Below, one piece after another: positions 40,477 to 50,100 of a stretch of DNA of 64,000 nt. A program made the position numbers and the translations under genes. A model generated the notes under the pieces. That model did no database searches. It saw nothing but the letters and a program-made list of their open reading frames with translations, and was not told where the DNA came from. Source of the stretch: Nakazawaea peltata. Lineage: Eukaryota > Ascomycota > Pichiomycetes > Alaninales > Pachysolenaceae. The stretch covers positions 186,001-250,000 of the forward strand of contig BCGQ01000009.1 of assembly GCA_001599355.1 (NCBI GenBank), read 5' to 3'. Each line of letters begins with the position of its first letter. Position 1 is the first letter of the stretch.

Positions 40477-43221
40477 ATGTTTAATAGGAGTAAGGTGTCT
40501 GTTCTGAGCGACAGTGGGTATCCGCTGTTGAATCTACAGGACGAGATACCACCTTTGAAACGAAAATATGAGTTAATGGATATTAAACCGGCTTATATTG
40601 ACGGAGGAGTACCGGTGTTTGAGCCTTCTTGGGAAGAGTTCAAGGACTTCTATTTATTCCAGAAATCGATAAACCAGTATGGGATGAGATCTGGGATTGT
40701 CAAAGTTGTTCCACCAGCCGAGTGGTTTGATCGCGTTATGCCAAGGGAATATTCACAGGAGATCATCTCAGCGGTTCAATTCAAATCTCCAATTGCTCAA
40801 GAATTCACTAATCATCAGAGCTGTTATTCGATCAATAATATCGAGAAGAAGAAGACTTTCAATCTTGTCCAATGGAAGAAATTGAGCTATCAACCTAATT
40901 ATGTGATTCCTCCAATGAAGGGCGAGAAGAACCCCCAATTTACCAAGCCCACTCAAGAAGATTTGGAGAAATTCAAGAAGGTGAAGGGGAATACTAATGC
41001 TGTAGAGGAAGGAGCTTTTGATGGATTCAAATACAATATTGATACGTCTATTTATTCTAAAGAGAGGTGTGAATATTTAGAGCTGAATTATTGGAAGACT
41101 ATTTCATTTTCTACCCCGTTATATGGAGCTGATTCCCTTGGATCTCTTTTCACCGATGACCAGCGAGAATGGAATGTAGCCCATTTACCCAATTTATTAG
41201 ACTGGCTTCCTGAAAGGTTGCCAGGTGTCAATGATGCTTATCTCTACGGTGGTCTCTGGAAGGCTTCATTCAGTTGGCATCTCGAAGATCAAGATTTGTA
41301 TTCGATCAATTACTTACATTTTGGAGCTCCCAAACAATGGTACTCGATATCTCAGAAAGATCATATGAAATTTTATAAATTGATGTCCGAGGTGTTCCAA
41401 GATGATTATAATAGTTGTCCTGAGTTCTTGAGACACAAGACATTTGCTGCATCCCCTCAATTCTTGCTGAAAAATGGCATCGAAGTCAATAAAATTGTAC
41501 ATAACGAGAGAGAGTTCATCATCACGTATCCATACGGGTATCATTCTGGATTCAATTATGGATATAATTTGGCCGAGTCAGTTAATTTTGCATTAGAAGA
41601 GTGGTTGGATATTGGGTTAGCAGCAAAGAAATGTTTATGTATAGAAGATAGTGTGGGAATTAATATGGAGAGTTTGATGAGGAGGTTGAATGGAGACTTT
41701 TCCGATCCGTCAGCTGAAGAATCGGAGGAGATTGAAGAACCTCAGACTCCGGAGGATACGGTAAATTATAAGCCTATCCATGCTAAGAAACCCAAGAATG
41801 AGAAACAGGAACCTGTAAAAGTCAAGGAAAGACTGCAGTGCATTTTCTGTCCGTCAAATCTCTCAAAAAAGTATATCTACAGCTACCATTTCGAGTTACT
41901 CGACGTTTATAATGGAGAACGGAAGCTGGGATCTTGTCATAGAATTTGTGCTCTGTTGACTAGTGAAGTTGAGATATGTAAACGGAAAGATCTTTTCTCA
42001 GAGGAAGCTGTCAACCTGCAATCTGAATATGACATTGTACGGGGGTTCGAGAATGTTCCTAAAGCAAGGAAGAATTTGAAATGTCTCTATTGCAGTGAGA
42101 AGGGAGTTTGTTTCCAATGCACTCATGGAAAGTGTACTCGTTCATACCATCCAACTTGTGGTTTGGCTGCTGGTGTTTTATTGAAGGAGAATAAGGAGAT
42201 GTTGTGCCGGTTCCATAGACCTTTAAAAGCGGAAGAAGATCTGTTGATATCAGAGTGTTCAACAATAGAGAAGAACCAGATGGTGCAGTTCATGCTAGGG
42301 TCCGACTATTTTGTAGGATTTGTCATATCAAATAATTTGTCAGAGCAAACTTTGAATGTGACTTTATACCGAGATGAGACGGAAATCGAGGTTGGTTATG
42401 GGAACGTTATGCATACCTATGGACTTGATGCTAGTGTGGTTTCGTTATCACTCAAACCTACTAATGTGAATGAAGCGGAATTGCTAAAAAGAGAACAAAG
42501 AGCCGAACTGCTGCGTCTCAAGGAACTGGAGAAGCTGTTAAAAGCTCAACTGAAGTTGGAGAAACGGTTCAATGCGAACGAATTTGAATTGAAGAAGACT
42601 GTGGGTCCTAGTAGGGAGTATCAGCAAGAGAAAATTGAGTTTGGAAACTCGAAGATGTTTTTAGAGTGTGTTAAGATTGATGATTGTACTACAGGAGTTC
42701 AACCTGGTGATTCGTTCTACTTTTATATGCCATCCAAGTCAACCGATGTAGCTGCTCGGTTTACAAATGATCCTAACAGTACAGAGCCAAATGACCCTGC
42801 ATATTTGAGGTTCCTTGAACGTGAGGAGATTGAAAAACGTCGTCTGATCAAACGTGAGGAACGGAAGAAACGTAAACTGGAGAGTCAAATTCAAAAGTTT
42901 GAAGTAAAGAAAGAAAATGCTTATCTTTTAGGTCAAGATTTGAGACCAATTGCTCCTCAATCGGTCCCTCCTCCTATCTATCAGCCCCAATTTCAACCAA
43001 TCCAATTTGATGGCCAAAACGATTCGCACGCTAGTCTGATTGGTCGACTTGATCAACATCAACCTTATCCTCAGCATCCAAATCTGATGGGTCATCCTCA
43101 GTTTCAACAACCGAATCAACTACCCAGTCCACTTCATCTTCAACCTCAAATGAATAGTCAACACCTTCCATCTCCCTCCATGATGAGCGTCTATACGATC
43201 AACTTCTCCAATACGAAATGA
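40477..43221 (+). CDS. KDM4/Rph1-like histone demethylase with PHD fingers
   Basis: A 914-residue Fe(II)/2-oxoglutarate histone lysine demethylase. JmjN is at about 45-90 (PVFEPSWEEFKDFYLF) and JmjC at about 215-395, with Fe ligands His268, Glu270 (WHLED) and His356 (YHSGFNYGYNLAESVNF); this family removes H3K9 and H3K36 methyl marks. Residues about 450-640 hold a paired Cys/His zinc module (CIFC, CHRICAL, CLYC-x5-CFQC, CTRSYHPTC) like the PHD and extended PHD of animal KDM4. Residues about 600-660 resemble a Tudor-like segment. A Lys/Arg-rich coiled coil and a Gln/Pro tail follow. Yeast Rph1 and Gis1 instead end in C2H2 fingers, which are absent here. Confidence 0.88.
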   Translation: MFNRSKVSVLSDSGYPLLNLQDEIPPLKRKYELMDIKPAYIDGGVPVFEPSWEEFKDFYLFQKSINQYGMRSGIVKVVPPAEWFDRVMPREYSQEIISAVQFKSPIAQEFTNHQSCYSINNIEKKKTFNLVQWKKLSYQPNYVIPPMKGEKNPQFTKPTQEDLEKFKKVKGNTNAVEEGAFDGFKYNIDTSIYSKERCEYLELNYWKTISFSTPLYGADSLGSLFTDDQREWNVAHLPNLLDWLPERLPGVNDAYLYGGLWKASFSWHLEDQDLYSINYLHFGAPKQWYSISQKDHMKFYKLMSEVFQDDYNSCPEFLRHKTFAASPQFLLKNGIEVNKIVHNEREFIITYPYGYHSGFNYGYNLAESVNFALEEWLDIGLAAKKCLCIEDSVGINMESLMRRLNGDFSDPSAEESEEIEEPQTPEDTVNYKPIHAKKPKNEKQEPVKVKERLQCIFCPSNLSKKYIYSYHFELLDVYNGERKLGSCHRICALLTSEVEICKRKDLFSEEAVNLQSEYDIVRGFENVPKARKNLKCLYCSEKGVCFQCTHGKCTRSYHPTCGLAAGVLLKENKEMLCRFHRPLKAEEDLLISECSTIEKNQMVQFMLGSDYFVGFVISNNLSEQTLNVTLYRDETEIEVGYGNVMHTYGLDASVVSLSLKPTNVNEAELLKREQRAELLRLKELEKLLKAQLKLEKRFNANEFELKKTVGPSREYQQEKIEFGNSKMFLECVKIDDCTTGVQPGDSFYFYMPSKSTDVAARFTNDPNSTEPNDPAYLRFLEREEIEKRRLIKREERKKRKLESQIQKFEVKKENAYLLGQDLRPIAPQSVPPPIYQPQFQPIQFDGQNDSHASLIGRLDQHQPYPQHPNLMGHPQFQQPNQLPSPLHLQPQMNSQHLPSPSMMSVYTINFSNTK

Positions 43222-43893
43222 TATGATTTATGATACTGATTGTATAGTTAGTTTGCTAATAATATACGATATGATATGATGTAAAGATACGTAGTTGATA
43301 ACGAGTATTCTGAGAGTAACTCAGTTAGGCGATTAGGAATGGGTAGTAGAGAGCGAATAGTTCTGGAGAGAATTGGGTTTTTATATCGTCTGATCTGGTG
43401 CGGGGTCGTGCGATGCGTCATCTTTGATAAAGGGGGTAAAAGGGGTGCGCTAAGGGTTCTATCGATAAGGGGTACAAATGGTGCGCTGAGGGGGTAAACG
43501 AGGTGCGCTGAGGGGGTGCACTGAGGCCTAATTGATAACAAAAAGGGGATAATAAAGGGAATTCCCGCGCATAAAGAAATTAGTTGATAATTAAGTTCAA
43601 TTAGATGGTAGATGAGGGTGAAAAGGGGGGGGGGGGGNGAAGGGGCTAATAAATACAAATTTATAAAATCACGTAAATAAACGATATATGATAAATCAAC
43701 ACCAATTCACGAATAGAGTATTTTATGATCACATTGACTTCTCAGCTCTTCACGGAATGGTATTCCTATACGTTACGGATTATTCTTACTAGTAGATTGA
43801 TGATTGTTGATGTTGATGGCGATCTTGGTGGTGATACTTACAATTTAATCTACATCATCTCATTTAATTTATTTATACTGTTTATGCGCATTA
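43222..43893. other. convergent gap with G-rich repeats and an unresolved base
   Basis: 672 bases between convergent genes. From 43430 to 43535 units such as GGTGCGCTGAGGGGGT repeat about five times with variation. At 43625-43640 a run of about thirteen G contains one n, an unresolved homopolymer. A TGATGTTGATG-rich stretch lies near 43800. No gene seen. Confidence 0.6.
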
Positions 43894-46800
43894 TTAGATC
43901 ATAGCCAAAATATTTTTCAAGGCAGTGACTTGATCGTAATCTGCGATCTTGTCATTGATTTTCTCCGTCTTCTCATCAGTTTTGAGCAACCAAGAGATAT
44001 CACTTTGTAATCCTAATGGCAACAACTTCTCATTCTCAAGTCTACTACTCTCAGCCTTCTTCAATTTCGAAGTATGTTCCCAATTCTTAGCGGCATATTC
44101 AGCATTGGCAATAATTGAGTCCAGAATACCACACATAGAGGCGACATTCATACCAAATGATCCTGGAGAGATTCCCTCCTCTAACTTGTATAAGAAGGTG
44201 ATGTTTCTTGAGCCTGGTTCCAGTAAGATGGCCATACGTTGGGCTTTGACTTGAGGATGGGTCTCAAATGAATGCAGTAATGCACTGTAATGAGTAGCAA
44301 AGAATCCTATAGACTGAACATGAGTAGCGACATGATGAAGTACAGCTTCGGCAATGGCAAAACCATCAGAAGAAGAACCTCCACGTCCTAATTCGTCTAA
44401 GACAATCAATGATCTTGGAGTTGCATTCTCTATCATACGCTTGGTCTCGGATAATTCCACATAGAATGTCGACTTACCTTGCATGATATTGTCATTAGCA
44501 CCCAAACGAGTCATGATCTTGTCAATTGGGGTCAAAATGGCCGACTCACAAGGAACGAAACATCCAATTTGTGCCATAATTACGGCAATACATGTCATTC
44601 TCAATAATGTAGATTTACCAGCAGCATTAGCACCTGTCAACAAAGCAATATTGGAATCTTCAAACAGTCCTCCAAGTTTGACATCGTTTGGAATAAAGTC
44701 TTTAGATCCGGAAGCACCTCCTTGGATGAAACATGGGTGTCTCAATTCTTTGAAATCAATCATAGCCTTGTCATTGTTCTCGACAAATTGAGGTCTACAT
44801 GAAGGAGATCCAAGCGAACCAGAAGCATTGGCCAACGAGATCAAACAGTCGATTCCAGCAACACAATTGATCGCTTTAGTCCATACTTTAGAGTCCTCTC
44901 CAAACTTCTTATATAATCTAGCTTGTAATTCGTCCATCAAGATTTTGTGTAATTCTCTCAGTTCCATCAATTGATCCACGATTTTCTTCACTTCTGGAGG
45001 CCAGTATCTTTTCAATTTGTTAGTGGCTCCCATTTGGATCCAATTGGATGGGATTTTCTTTTCTAAGGATTTTGGACATTCAAGTAAGAAGATCTCTTTA
45101 CCACTGTCTTTGTAACACATCTCTTGACATTTGAATTCACGACGGTATTGTCTCAACAAAGTATTCAATTCGTTTTCTAATCCACTCACTTTGTCGCTAC
45201 TTTCATCGAACTCTGCCTCGATTCCCCTTTGAGGAACAATGCTTCCATTTTGAACAGCTTCTACTCTATCAAACAGTTCTGACCATTTGGCTACGCAAGA
45301 CTGATATTTAGTTGGGAATTTGGCCAAAATCTTACCCAATGAACCTCCCAACTGCTCAAAGGCCTCACCATAACTCAGTTTCAATGCACGAATCAACAGA
45401 GCTATCTCTTCTAAACCTTCAATCACACGGACAAAGTCTTTGATCTTCAAATAACCCGAGTGAACACGAGATAACAACCGTTCCAAATCCGGCAATTTTG
45501 ATAACCGAGATTCGATCATATACTTGAGCTCACCATCATTAAGAAGTAATTCGACTGAGTCAAGTCTGGCCTCGATCATTTCTTTGTTATAAAGTGGATG
45601 AATCACCCAACTTCTGAACAATCTTTTACCGAATGGAGTGACTCCACGGTTTAATACCTTGAAAAGAGAACCTTTATCGGTACCATCGAAGGAGTTTGAG
45701 AAGATTTCCAAGTTTTGTAAGGTCACACCATCCAAAACTAACGAGCTGTTACTCTTGACGAAATCGTATTTGGCGATTTTACCCATCGAGAGGATCGAAC
45801 TGTCCAATTTTAAACTTCTTAAGTAGTAAAACAACCCTCCAAATGCGGTGAAACCTACATGATGTTGCTCATGGAACTCTACAAGAGCCTTTGGATACTG
45901 TGAAAGATCGTCCAAATTCTCTGCTGGGAACAATTTCAGCCTTGTCAAGTTCTCAAAAGTAGTATCATAGTCCCAGAATTCGTCGCCACTCTTCAAATAA
46001 TTCCAAAGACAGCCAGGAGCAGCATTGAATTTAAGAAGCTTGAGAGCCAATGCAGAAACATGAGCTTTCTCAACAAGAATCTCTTTCGGTTTGATCTGAG
46101 CCAAACAAGTTTCCAATTTACTACATTCTGGATCATCTGGGAACTCAATCATCTTGACAGAACCGGTAGCAGTATCGACAAATGCAATTCCAAATACTTT
46201 AGTACCGTCTGAGTTAGTGACTTCCTTCAAAGCCAAACAATAGGTGGCCATTTCGTCAGTCAACATCTTCTCATCGGTCAAAGTTCCTACAGTCAAGACG
46301 GCTTCTAATTCTCTTTGTACAACTGCGTCCTTCTTAGAAGCTTTACTGTTTTTATCACGGATCGATTTGGCCAACATACTCTCCTTCTGATCGACCTTAG
46401 CTACTTTATAACCTTTCGAGATAAAGGCACTGGCCCAGTAATCGAACGACATTTCAGGGACACCCGCCAATCTCATATTAGCACGGCCACCACCGGCAAG
46501 TTTAAGCTCAAAAAGGTTATGAGCCAAGTCGGCGTCCTTCTCATAAAGCTCATAGAACTTCCCCTTCTTGAAGAAGACGATACAATCCCACATCTTGGAT
46601 TTGATCTCCCAGTATTGTTTTTCGAAGGAGGTGAACTTGTTCCAAGCAGAAGGAGGGATATAAAGGGTACGTGGATCGTACTCAGGGTCAGTTTCGAGTC
46701 GTCCTTCAGCGTCTTTTACTGTGACTAACCATTGATATCTTTCTTCATTCTCTTTAGTGAAGTTTCTCTTAGCTGGTGTGGAAGAGGCAGGAGATGATGC

Positions 46801-47574
46801 TGGTAATTTACGTGGGGTTTGTTTGACTGGAGTCTGAGAAACCAATGATGAATTCAGAGATCCAAATCTGTCTGACAAATTGAAACTGGAATTGGCAACA
46901 TCATGTTCCTTCTTCTTCTTTTTAACAGTGACGATCAGCTCATCATCAGATTCCAGCTCAGGCTCAGGTTCAGCCTCGGATTCTTTCTCAGAAACGACAT
47001 CTTCAGCTAAATCATCGTCTTCACTTTCATCCAGATCAGGAACAACGAAATCGTCATCTTCAGGATCATCATAATCCACCTTGGTCTTTCTCTTTTTACT
47101 TCTTCCAACTGGTACGTCGTCATCATCCTCTTCTGGATCGGATTCGTTGTATTGGACCTTCTTTCTCACTGTTCCTCTACGACTAGCTACACGAAGGACT
47201 GGTTGCTCGTCGTCTTCGTCGTCTTCAATTGGTCTCTTAGCAGGTGATTTAGCAGGCGATGAGGGAAGGTTAGTGGAGCTTTGTTTAAGAGGGGAACTAG
47301 TCCCAGAACGAGGGGTGACAAGTCCTTCTTGGGTCTTGTCAACAACCGGATCACGATTCTCCTTGAAAGAGTCTTGCTCAACAATCGGTTTCACCTTGAT
47401 AGGCGAAGATTGAACGTCATTCTCATTAAGCGCCGCCTTCTCTTCTTTAATTGGGGAGGAAGAGTTCGGTGGAGACGACTTCTTGAAGAATGAGAGTAAC
47501 GAAGATTGCTTCATTTTGGAGGCGCTGATAGGCGCTCCTTTCTTGGTACTCTTCGGTGTCAGTTTCAGCGACAT
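43894..47574 (-). CDS. MSH6: DNA mismatch recognition protein Msh6
   Basis: A 1226-residue MutS homologue (yeast 1242) that pairs with Msh2 to recognise base mismatches and small loops. The N terminus has a PCNA-binding PIP box QSSLLSFF (about residues 23-30), then a long disordered, acidic, SP-rich region to about 290. The mismatch-binding domain carries FFKKGKFYELYEKDADL with the Phe-x-Glu wedge. The C-terminal ATPase has TGANAAGKSTLLR (about 979), the DELGRGGSSSDG Walker B/signature and FFATHY. Codon use and length are ordinary and the frame is uninterrupted. An MCB box sits 60 bases upstream. Confidence 0.97.
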   Translation of the reverse strand: MSLKLTPKSTKKGAPISASKMKQSSLLSFFKKSSPPNSSSPIKEEKAALNENDVQSSPIKVKPIVEQDSFKENRDPVVDKTQEGLVTPRSGTSSPLKQSSTNLPSSPAKSPAKRPIEDDEDDEQPVLRVASRRGTVRKKVQYNESDPEEDDDDVPVGRSKKRKTKVDYDDPEDDDFVVPDLDESEDDDLAEDVVSEKESEAEPEPELESDDELIVTVKKKKKEHDVANSSFNLSDRFGSLNSSLVSQTPVKQTPRKLPASSPASSTPAKRNFTKENEERYQWLVTVKDAEGRLETDPEYDPRTLYIPPSAWNKFTSFEKQYWEIKSKMWDCIVFFKKGKFYELYEKDADLAHNLFELKLAGGGRANMRLAGVPEMSFDYWASAFISKGYKVAKVDQKESMLAKSIRDKNSKASKKDAVVQRELEAVLTVGTLTDEKMLTDEMATYCLALKEVTNSDGTKVFGIAFVDTATGSVKMIEFPDDPECSKLETCLAQIKPKEILVEKAHVSALALKLLKFNAAPGCLWNYLKSGDEFWDYDTTFENLTRLKLFPAENLDDLSQYPKALVEFHEQHHVGFTAFGGLFYYLRSLKLDSSILSMGKIAKYDFVKSNSSLVLDGVTLQNLEIFSNSFDGTDKGSLFKVLNRGVTPFGKRLFRSWVIHPLYNKEMIEARLDSVELLLNDGELKYMIESRLSKLPDLERLLSRVHSGYLKIKDFVRVIEGLEEIALLIRALKLSYGEAFEQLGGSLGKILAKFPTKYQSCVAKWSELFDRVEAVQNGSIVPQRGIEAEFDESSDKVSGLENELNTLLRQYRREFKCQEMCYKDSGKEIFLLECPKSLEKKIPSNWIQMGATNKLKRYWPPEVKKIVDQLMELRELHKILMDELQARLYKKFGEDSKVWTKAINCVAGIDCLISLANASGSLGSPSCRPQFVENNDKAMIDFKELRHPCFIQGGASGSKDFIPNDVKLGGLFEDSNIALLTGANAAGKSTLLRMTCIAVIMAQIGCFVPCESAILTPIDKIMTRLGANDNIMQGKSTFYVELSETKRMIENATPRSLIVLDELGRGGSSSDGFAIAEAVLHHVATHVQSIGFFATHYSALLHSFETHPQVKAQRMAILLEPGSRNITFLYKLEEGISPGSFGMNVASMCGILDSIIANAEYAAKNWEHTSKLKKAESSRLENEKLLPLGLQSDISWLLKTDEKTEKINDKIADYDQVTALKNILAMI

Positions 47575-47896
47575 TCCTTGCCGTTACGTATCTTCTAGTG
47601 GAGTGTGAAGTTGATTAAATTTGATTTGAAAAGACGCGTTTCAAGACACGATCGCGAGAGCACTTTACGAATAATTATACACTGGAGGGACGCGAAGAAC
47701 AATAGGAAAGCACGAGACGAAGCGAGCTAATTACGAATTGCGGTGCACAGTACTTAACTTCCTAAAATGGCATTACCGTAAGGGGATCTTCGGATGCCAA
47801 GATTAGATAACTCCGAACTGATAAGGCGGCCAACGGTTTTTTTATATATTTAAAGAGAGATTTGTGGAGGTGAAAGTTTTGAATACGAAGTTTAAA
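47575..47896. promoter_or_regulatory. MSH6-MFS divergent promoter with MCB and CArG boxes
   Basis: ACGCGT at 47634-47639 is a perfect MluI cell-cycle box 60 bases before the MSH6 ATG; MBF drives MSH6 in G1/S in S. cerevisiae. CCTAAAATGG at 47761-47770 is a CC-(A/T)6-GG MADS-box site about midway. TATATATTTAAA near 47845 may be the TATA element of the transporter gene. Confidence 0.6.
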
Positions 47897-49666
47897 ATGC
47901 CTAGACCGTCTGAAGAACAGAATTTGTTGAGGCCGACGATCTCGCCTTCTATTATTAATGATCCTACAGCAGCTTCGGCTGGTATTGTAGCCAACCTGGT
48001 CCTGCATGACCAGTTGAGTATTAACAGTGGAAAACTGACATATGGTGCGATTATAGATAATGAATTGGACGATAGTAGTAGTGCTGGAGACGATTTGAAC
48101 GGATATGCCGTGAGTAATAGAAATTTGACTTTAATTGTTTTGTCGTTGGTGATGGGTGTTTTCTTGTCGTCATTGGATGGTACAGTTGTGACTACTTTGT
48201 TGACTACCATTTCTTCGGATTTGGATGAGTTACCGAGAATTAGTTGGATTGCAACTTCTTATCTTTTGTCTTGTTGCGCATTCCAGCCATTATTTGGTAA
48301 GATCAGTGACATTTTCGGTAGAAAGGCTATGATTCTTTTCTGTGATATCGCTTTTGGTGTTGGGTGTATCATCTGTGGTATGTCTAATTCTATTGGCCCA
48401 TTGATTTTCGGAAGATTAATCTCGGGTATTGGTGGAGGAGGTATGACTTCGCTTCTGACTATTGCGATGTCTGATTTGGTTCCTTTGAGAGATAGAGGTT
48501 TGTATCAAGGTATCACCAATTGTTTCTTCTCATTGGGTACCTTGAGTGGTGGCTATCTTGGTGGATTGATTGCCGATCAAATGGGTTGGAGATGGGTCTT
48601 CTTGTTACAGGCTCCACTTACCTTGATTGCTATTATTTTATTGGTTGTATTTTTCCAATTACCTGAGGGATCTCAAGGATTGGGGGTCCAAGGTACTGAT
48701 ATTTGGGGCAAATTGAAGAAAATTGACGTCTTGGGTAGCACTTTGATGGTGTTATCTTTGACTGGCATTATGTTGGCTACCTCAATAGGAGGAAGGGATG
48801 TTGCTTACACAAGTTGGACTTTCTTGAGTATGATTTTCATCTCTCTTATATTGTTAGTTGCCTTTGGATACGTGGAATTATACATTGCCGAAGATCCTAC
48901 GATTCCAGTTCGTTTGTTAGGTGACAGAACCGTTCTCAATGCTTCTCTTGCCAACTGGTTCTGCAGTATTGCGGTCTTCGCCTATGCTTACTACATTCCT
49001 ATGTATTTCTCTTCTGTGCTTGGGCTCTCTGCCTCCGATACCGGCCTTAGAATGGTACCAAACTGTCTTGGAGCTATCGGTTCATTAGCTGCTGGGTGGT
49101 ATATGAAGAAGACCGGTAAATACCTCTTCTTCCATGTCACCGTCAGTATGTTATCGGTGCTCGGAATCTTTAGAATGTGTTTCATCACTCCAGATCTTTC
49201 AACCTTCGAACAATACACTTTGATGTTTATTCCTGGTATGGGTTTCGCTTCGTTGTTGACCATTACATTGTTAGCTTTGATCTCTGCCGTCGATGCTAAA
49301 GATCAAGCTGCTACTACCTCAATCCAATACGCTTTCAGATCCACCGGTTCTACCCTTGGTGTCTCTTTAGGTTCGTCTATCTTCCAAAGATTCTTATTGG
49401 TTTACATGGAAAAGAAGGTTGGTGAGGCTGCAATTGAAAATGGAATCGACGCTAAGGTGGCTGCCTCGGTCATCGACAAGGCCTTGCATAGTGCCGAATA
49501 CATGAACACCAAGGCTCCAGAATGGAGTTATCTTGCTCTTCGTTACAGTTACGATATCGCATGCCACTCTGTCTTTTGGTTAAGTTTTGTCTTTGTTGTG
49601 TTGGGATATGCCTCGGGATGTCTTATGCGTGAGAACAAATTGCACTCGACCATGGCGCGGTCGTGA
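47897..49666 (+). CDS. MFS transporter, vacuolar basic amino-acid type (Vba1/2-like)
   Basis: A 589-residue transporter with about 14 hydrophobic segments, a member of the DHA2/drug:H+ antiporter-2 group. Family motifs: SSLDGTVVTTLLTTIS in segment 1, GKISDIFGRKAMIL (motif A) between segments 2 and 3, GRLISGIGGGGM and the GGYLGGLIADQMGWRWVF motif in segment 5. Closest in my reading to yeast Vba1/Vba2 and fission yeast Fnx1, which move basic amino acids into the vacuole; drug export cannot be ruled out. An EEQNLL acidic dileucine near residue 7-12 fits AP-3-dependent vacuolar sorting. ATG 47897 is used; an upstream GTG in frame is not a plausible start. Confidence 0.85.
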   Translation: MPRPSEEQNLLRPTISPSIINDPTAASAGIVANLVLHDQLSINSGKLTYGAIIDNELDDSSSAGDDLNGYAVSNRNLTLIVLSLVMGVFLSSLDGTVVTTLLTTISSDLDELPRISWIATSYLLSCCAFQPLFGKISDIFGRKAMILFCDIAFGVGCIICGMSNSIGPLIFGRLISGIGGGGMTSLLTIAMSDLVPLRDRGLYQGITNCFFSLGTLSGGYLGGLIADQMGWRWVFLLQAPLTLIAIILLVVFFQLPEGSQGLGVQGTDIWGKLKKIDVLGSTLMVLSLTGIMLATSIGGRDVAYTSWTFLSMIFISLILLVAFGYVELYIAEDPTIPVRLLGDRTVLNASLANWFCSIAVFAYAYYIPMYFSSVLGLSASDTGLRMVPNCLGAIGSLAAGWYMKKTGKYLFFHVTVSMLSVLGIFRMCFITPDLSTFEQYTLMFIPGMGFASLLTITLLALISAVDAKDQAATTSIQYAFRSTGSTLGVSLGSSIFQRFLLVYMEKKVGEAAIENGIDAKVAASVIDKALHSAEYMNTKAPEWSYLALRYSYDIACHSVFWLSFVFVVLGYASGCLMRENKLHSTMARS

Positions 49667-50100
49667 GGTTTATAGATTATTTATTTCTTTTCCTAATAGA
49701 TATCATACTTTGTTCTTATTTGATAAGGGGAGGGTGCGCGGGCGCAAAGGGGGTAATTGAGCATTTCGGATGAGTCTAAAGGGGTAAATGAGCAAATTTG
49801 AGCAAATAAAAGTTCAATTAGAATTTTCAGTAGGGTAGGGGGGTAAGGGGGGAAGTGAATGATTGGAGGGGGAGGGGGAGGAGACATGCAAGATACAAGG
49901 GGTATCGTAATAATGAGCAAATTGAAGGTTATTAGTGCACGGCGTTATCGTGGTTAGTTAGTGGACTGATAAGTATCATATTTGATTGGTTGGATTGTTC
50001 TAGTGACCTCACCCGCTTTCCCTGGAGATATAATATATATATATATAAGGGTTGTTCTACATACATGTTTAGTGAAGTGAAAAAACACTAAACGATTAAA
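49667..50100. promoter_or_regulatory. intergenic region with G-rich tract and TA repeat
   Basis: 434 bases. The plus strand is G-rich at 49835-49885 (GGGTAGGGGGGTAAGGGGGG, then GGAGGGGGAGGGGGAGG), a G-quadruplex candidate. (TA)n at 50029-50047 may be the TATA region of the gene at 50101. No gene seen. Confidence 0.5.
50067..50093 (+). promoter_or_regulatory. hairpin in the leader just before the ATG
   Basis: GTTTAGTG (50067-50074) pairs perfectly with CACTAAAC (50086-50093) around an 11-base A-rich loop, ending 7 bases before the start codon at 50101. If transcribed it would sit where scanning ribosomes meet the AUG; as DNA it is a palindromic site next to the TA-rich promoter. Confidence 0.5.

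Noticed and set aside
47864-47896. N-terminal extension of the MFS transporter
   Set aside because: It would start at GTG; the ATG at 47897 gives a normal cytosolic N terminus with a dileucine signal.
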